Shown here: one piece after another, positions 60,472-64,000 of the stretch
How positions within the stretch are numbered: position 1 is the first letter of the stretch
Layout of the letters: each line of letters opens with the position of its first letter
Source: Nemertoderma westbladi
Taxonomy: Eukaryota; Xenacoelomorpha; Nemertodermatida; Nemertodermatidae
NCBI GenBank assembly: GCA_032718475.1
Contig: JAUCBJ010007484.1
Location: forward strand, 1-64,000
Direction of reading: 5' to 3'
Length of the DNA: 64,000 nt
Notes under the pieces: generated by a model
Databases searched by the model: none
What the model saw: only the letters and a program-made list of their open reading frames with translations
What the model was told of the DNA's origin: nothing
Program-made: the position numbers and the translations under genes

Positions 60472-63400
60472 GTAGGAAGTATGTTTGAGTGTAGACTTTA
60501 GAACCATAACAGGGTGTATGATTGTAGGATGTATGTTTGAGTGTAGTCTTTAGAACCATAACAGGGTGTATGATTGTAGGATGTATGTTTGAGTGTAGAC
60601 TTTAGAACCATAACAAGGTGAATGATTGTAGGATGTAGTATGTTTGAGTGTAGACTTTAGAACCATAACAGGGTGTATGATTGTAGGAAGTATGTTTGAG
60701 TGTAGTCTTTAGAACCATAACAGGGTGTATGATTGTAGGAAGTATGTTTGAGTGTAGACTTTAGAACCATAACAGGGTGTATGATTGTAGGATGTATGTT
60801 TGAGTGTAGACTTTAGAACCATAACAGGGTGTATGATTGTAGGATGTATGTTTGAGTGTAGACTTTAGAACCATAACAGGGTGTATGATTGTAGGATGTA
60901 TGTTTGAGTGTAGACTTTAGAACCATAACAGGGTGTATGATTGTAGGATGTAGTATGTTTGAGTGTAGACTTTAGAACCATAACAGGGTGTATGATTGTA
61001 GGATGTAGTATGTTTGAGTGTAGACTTTAGAACCATAACAGGGTGTATGATTGTAGGATGTATGTTTGAGTGTAGACTTTAGAACCATAACAGGGTGTAT
61101 GATTGTAGGATGTATGTTTGAGTGTAGACTTTAGAACCATAACAGGGTGTATGATTGTAGGATGTAGTATGTTTGAGTGTAGACTTTAGAACCATAACAG
61201 GGTGTATGATTGTAGGAAGTATGTTTGAGTGTAGACTTTAGAACCATAACAGGATGTATGATTGTAGGAAGTATGTTTGAGTGTAGACTTTAGAACCATA
61301 ACAGGGTGTATGATTGTAGGATGTAGTATGTTTGAGTGTAGACTTTAGAACCATAACAGGGTGTATGATAGTAGGATGTAGTATGTTTGAGTGTAGACTT
61401 TAGAACCATAACAGGGTGTATGATTGTAGGAAGTATGTTTGAGTGTAGTCTTTAAAAGCATAACAGGGTGTATGATTGTAGGAAGTATGTTTGAGTGTAG
61501 ACTTTAGAACCATAACAGGGTGTATGATTGTAGGAAGTATGTTTGAGTGTAGACTTTAGAACCATAACAGGGTGTATGATTGTAGGATGTAGTATGTTTG
61601 AGTGTAGACTTTAGAACCATAACAGGGTGTATGATTGTAGGATGTATGTTTGAGTGTAGACTTTAGAACCATAACAGGGTGTATGATTGTAGGATGTAGT
61701 ATGTTTGAGTGTAGACTTTAGAACCATAACAGGATGTATGATTGTAGATTGTAGGATGTATGTTTGAGTGTAGACTTTAGAACCATAACAGGGTGTATGA
61801 TTGTAGGAAGTATGTTTGAGTGTAGTCTTTAGAACCATAACAGGGTGTATGATTGTAGGATGTAGTATGTTTGAGTGTAGACTTTAGAACCATAACAGGA
61901 TGTATGATTGTAGGATGTATGTTTGAGTGTAGACTTTAGAACTATAACAGGGTGTATGATTGTAGGATGTATGTTTGAGTGTAGTCTTTAGAACCATAAC
62001 AGGGTGTATGATTGTAGGATGTAGTATGTTTGAGTGTAGACTTTAGAACCATAACAGGATGTATGATTGTAGGATGTATGTTTGAGTGTAGACTTTAGAA
62101 CTATAACAGGGTGTATGATTGTAGGAAGTATGTTTGAGTGTAGTCTTTAGAACCATAACAGGGTGTATGATTGTAGGATGTATGTTTGAGTGTAGACTTT
62201 AGAACCATAACAGGGTGTATGATTGTAGGATGTATGTTTGAGTGTAGTCTTTAGAACCATAACAGGGTGTATGATTGTAGGAAGTATGTTTGAGTGTAGT
62301 CTTTAGAACCATAACAGGGTGTATGATTGTAGGATGTATGTTTGAGTGTAGACTTTAGAACCATAACAGGGTGTATGATTGTAGGAAGTATGTTTGAGTG
62401 TAGTCTTTAGAACCATAACAGGGTGTATGATTGTAGGATGTATGTTTGAGTGTAGTCTTTAGAACCATAACAGGGTGTATGATTGTAGGATGTAGTATGT
62501 TTGAGTGTAGACTTTAGAACCATAACAGGATGTATGATTGTAGGATGTATGTTTGAGTGTAGACTTTAGAACTATAACAGGGTGTATGATTGTAGGATGT
62601 ATGTTTGAGTGTAGTCTTTAGAACCATAACAGGGTGTATGATTGTAGGATGTAGTATGTTTGAGTGTAGACTTTAGAACCATAACAGGGTGTATGGTTGT
62701 AGGATGTAGTATGTTTGAGTGTAGACTTTAGAACCATAACAGGGTGAATGATTGTAGGATGTAGTATGTTTGAGTGTAGACTTTAGAACCATAACAGGGT
62801 GTATGATTGTAGGATGTAGTATGTTTGAGTGTAGACTTTAGAACCATAACAGGGTGTATGATTGTAGGATGTAGTATGTTTGAGTGTAGACTTTAGAACC
62901 ATAACAGGATGTATGATTGTAGGATGTAGTATGTTTGAGTGTAGACTTTAGAACCATAACAGGGTGTATGATTGTAGGATGTAGTATGTTTGAGTGTAGA
63001 CTTTAGAACCATAACAGGGTGTATGATTGTAGGATGTAGTATGTTTGAGTGTAGACTTTAGAACCATAACAGGATGTATGATTGTAGATTGTAGGATGTA
63101 TGTTTGAGTGTAGACTTTAGAACCATAACAGGGTGTATGATTGTAGGAAGTATGTTTGAGTGTAGACTTTAGAACCATAACAGGGTGTATGATTATAGGA
63201 TGTATGTTTGAGTGTAGACTTTAGAACCATAACAGGGTGTATGATTGTAGGAAGTATGTTTGAGTGTAGACTTTAGAACCATAACAGGGTGTATGATTAT
63301 AGGATGTATGTTTGAGTGTAGACTTTAGAACCATAACAGGGTGTATGATTGTAGGAAGTATGTTTGAGTGTAGTCTTTAGAACCATAACAGGGTGTATGA

Positions 63401-64000
63401 TTGTAGGATGTAGTATGTTTGAGTGTAGACTTTAGAACCATAACAGGATGTATGATTGTAGATTGTAGGATGTATGTTTGAGTGTAGACTTTAGAACCAT
63501 AACAGGGTGTATGATTGTAGGAAGTATGTTTGAGTGTAGTCTTTAGAACCATAACAGGGTGTATGATTGTAGGATGTATGTTTGAGTGTAGTCTTTAGAA
63601 CCATAACAGGGTGTATGATTGTAGGATGTAGTATGTTTGAGTGTAGACTTTAGAACCATAACAGGATGTATGATTGTAGGATGTATGTTTGAGTGTAGAC
63701 TTTAGAACTATAACAGGGTGTATGATTGTAGGATGTATGTTTGAGTGTAGTCTTTAGAACCATAACAGGGTGTATGATTGTAGGATGTAGTATGTTTGAG
63801 TGTAGACTTTAGAACCATAACAGGGTGTATGATTGTAGGATGTAGTATGTTTGAGTGTAGACTTTAGAACCATAACAGGATGTATGATTGTAGGATGTAG
63901 TATGTTTGAGTGTAGACTTTAGAACCATAACAGGGTGTATGATTGTAGGATGTAGTATGTTTGAGTGTAGACTTTAGAACCATAACAGGGTGTATGATTG

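Larger units (their letters stand above)
25976..64000. repeat. Satellite B: 52-bp tandem array, >38 kb, open at right edge
   Basis: The monomer consists of AGGATGTATGATTGT (15), AGGATGTATGTTTGA (15) and a 22-bp remainder built of GTGTAGACTTTAGAACC plus ATAAC. The first spacing is 25976 to 26028. Length variants are 55 bp (GGATGTAGTATG insertion) and 59 bp (duplicated ATTGTAG). Point variants include AGGGTG, AAGGTAAATG, GGAAGTATG, GACGTTAG and GTCTTTAG. From the mean spacing I estimate roughly 700 monomers. No insertion of another sequence interrupts it. Minus-strand frames of 73-96 codons recur because one 59-bp unit among 52-bp units temporarily hides stops; they are not genes. Confidence 0.98.

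Noticed and set aside
26592-63552. Dozens of 73-96 codon minus-strand frames with the same MVLKSTLKHTSYNHT peptide
   Set aside because: They all lie in the 52-bp satellite. The period is not a multiple of three, and frames appear only where a 59-bp or 55-bp unit shifts register. No start context or domain, and no variation typical of a gene family.
25976-64000. Regular repeats suggesting a CRISPR array
   Set aside because: Repeats are head-to-tail with no unique spacers, units vary internally, and the DNA is eukaryotic with no cas genes.

Overview
This window is eukaryotic, almost certainly animal, nuclear DNA. It carries a BEL/Pao LTR retrotransposon, three fragments of one APE-type non-LTR (RTE-like) element, and otherwise mostly tandem repeats. 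There is no bacterial-style gene organisation, no operon, no recognisable host gene, no rRNA or tRNA gene and no CRISPR array. I cannot name the species. Transposon content plus satellite-rich, fairly AT-rich sequence suggests an invertebrate metazoan; that is inference only.

Layout. (1) 1-5786, minus strand: one uninterrupted reading frame of at least 1,928 codons encoding a BEL/Pao Gag-protease-RT-RNase H polyprotein, running off the left edge before the integrase. A candidate tRNA-Trp-type primer-binding site (5873-5890) and the presumed 5' LTR (from 5891 upward) lie upstream. (2) 7484-11076, plus strand: two copies of one RTE-like retrotransposon. The first is a 5'-truncated 3' end with a (TAG)n tail; the second is longer but broken. 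A third, about 92 bp scrap of the same 3' end lies on the minus strand at 25548-25639. (3) 11361-11640: a G-run minisatellite. (4) 12189-18260: a 6.1 kb satellite built from 43-bp and 25/26-bp modules. (5) 18412-19340: 28 near-perfect copies of a 33-bp repeat. (6) 20396-21030: ten copies of a 56-bp repeat plus one diverged copy. (7) 21680-22731: a GT microsatellite with a 776-nt perfect core. (8) 22732-25975: AT-rich non-coding DNA with a 97-bp tandem duplication and a diverged ~0.46 kb direct repeat. (9) 25976-64000 (off the right edge): over 38 kb of a 52-bp satellite, roughly 700 monomers, with length variants and local higher-order duplications.

Nearly three quarters of the window is tandem repeat, which fits a heterochromatic (pericentromeric, subtelomeric or similar) block resolved by long reads. 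The many short reading frames inside the arrays are periodicity artefacts. The only coding capacity that looks alive is the BEL/Pao polyprotein; the RTE-like copies are dead. I found no convincing new biological system. The most informative observations are the internal architecture of the two large satellites (15+15+22 and 25+18 module arithmetic), their block-wise homogenisation, and the intact BEL/Pao reading frame with a long Gag region ahead of its DUF1759-like domain.
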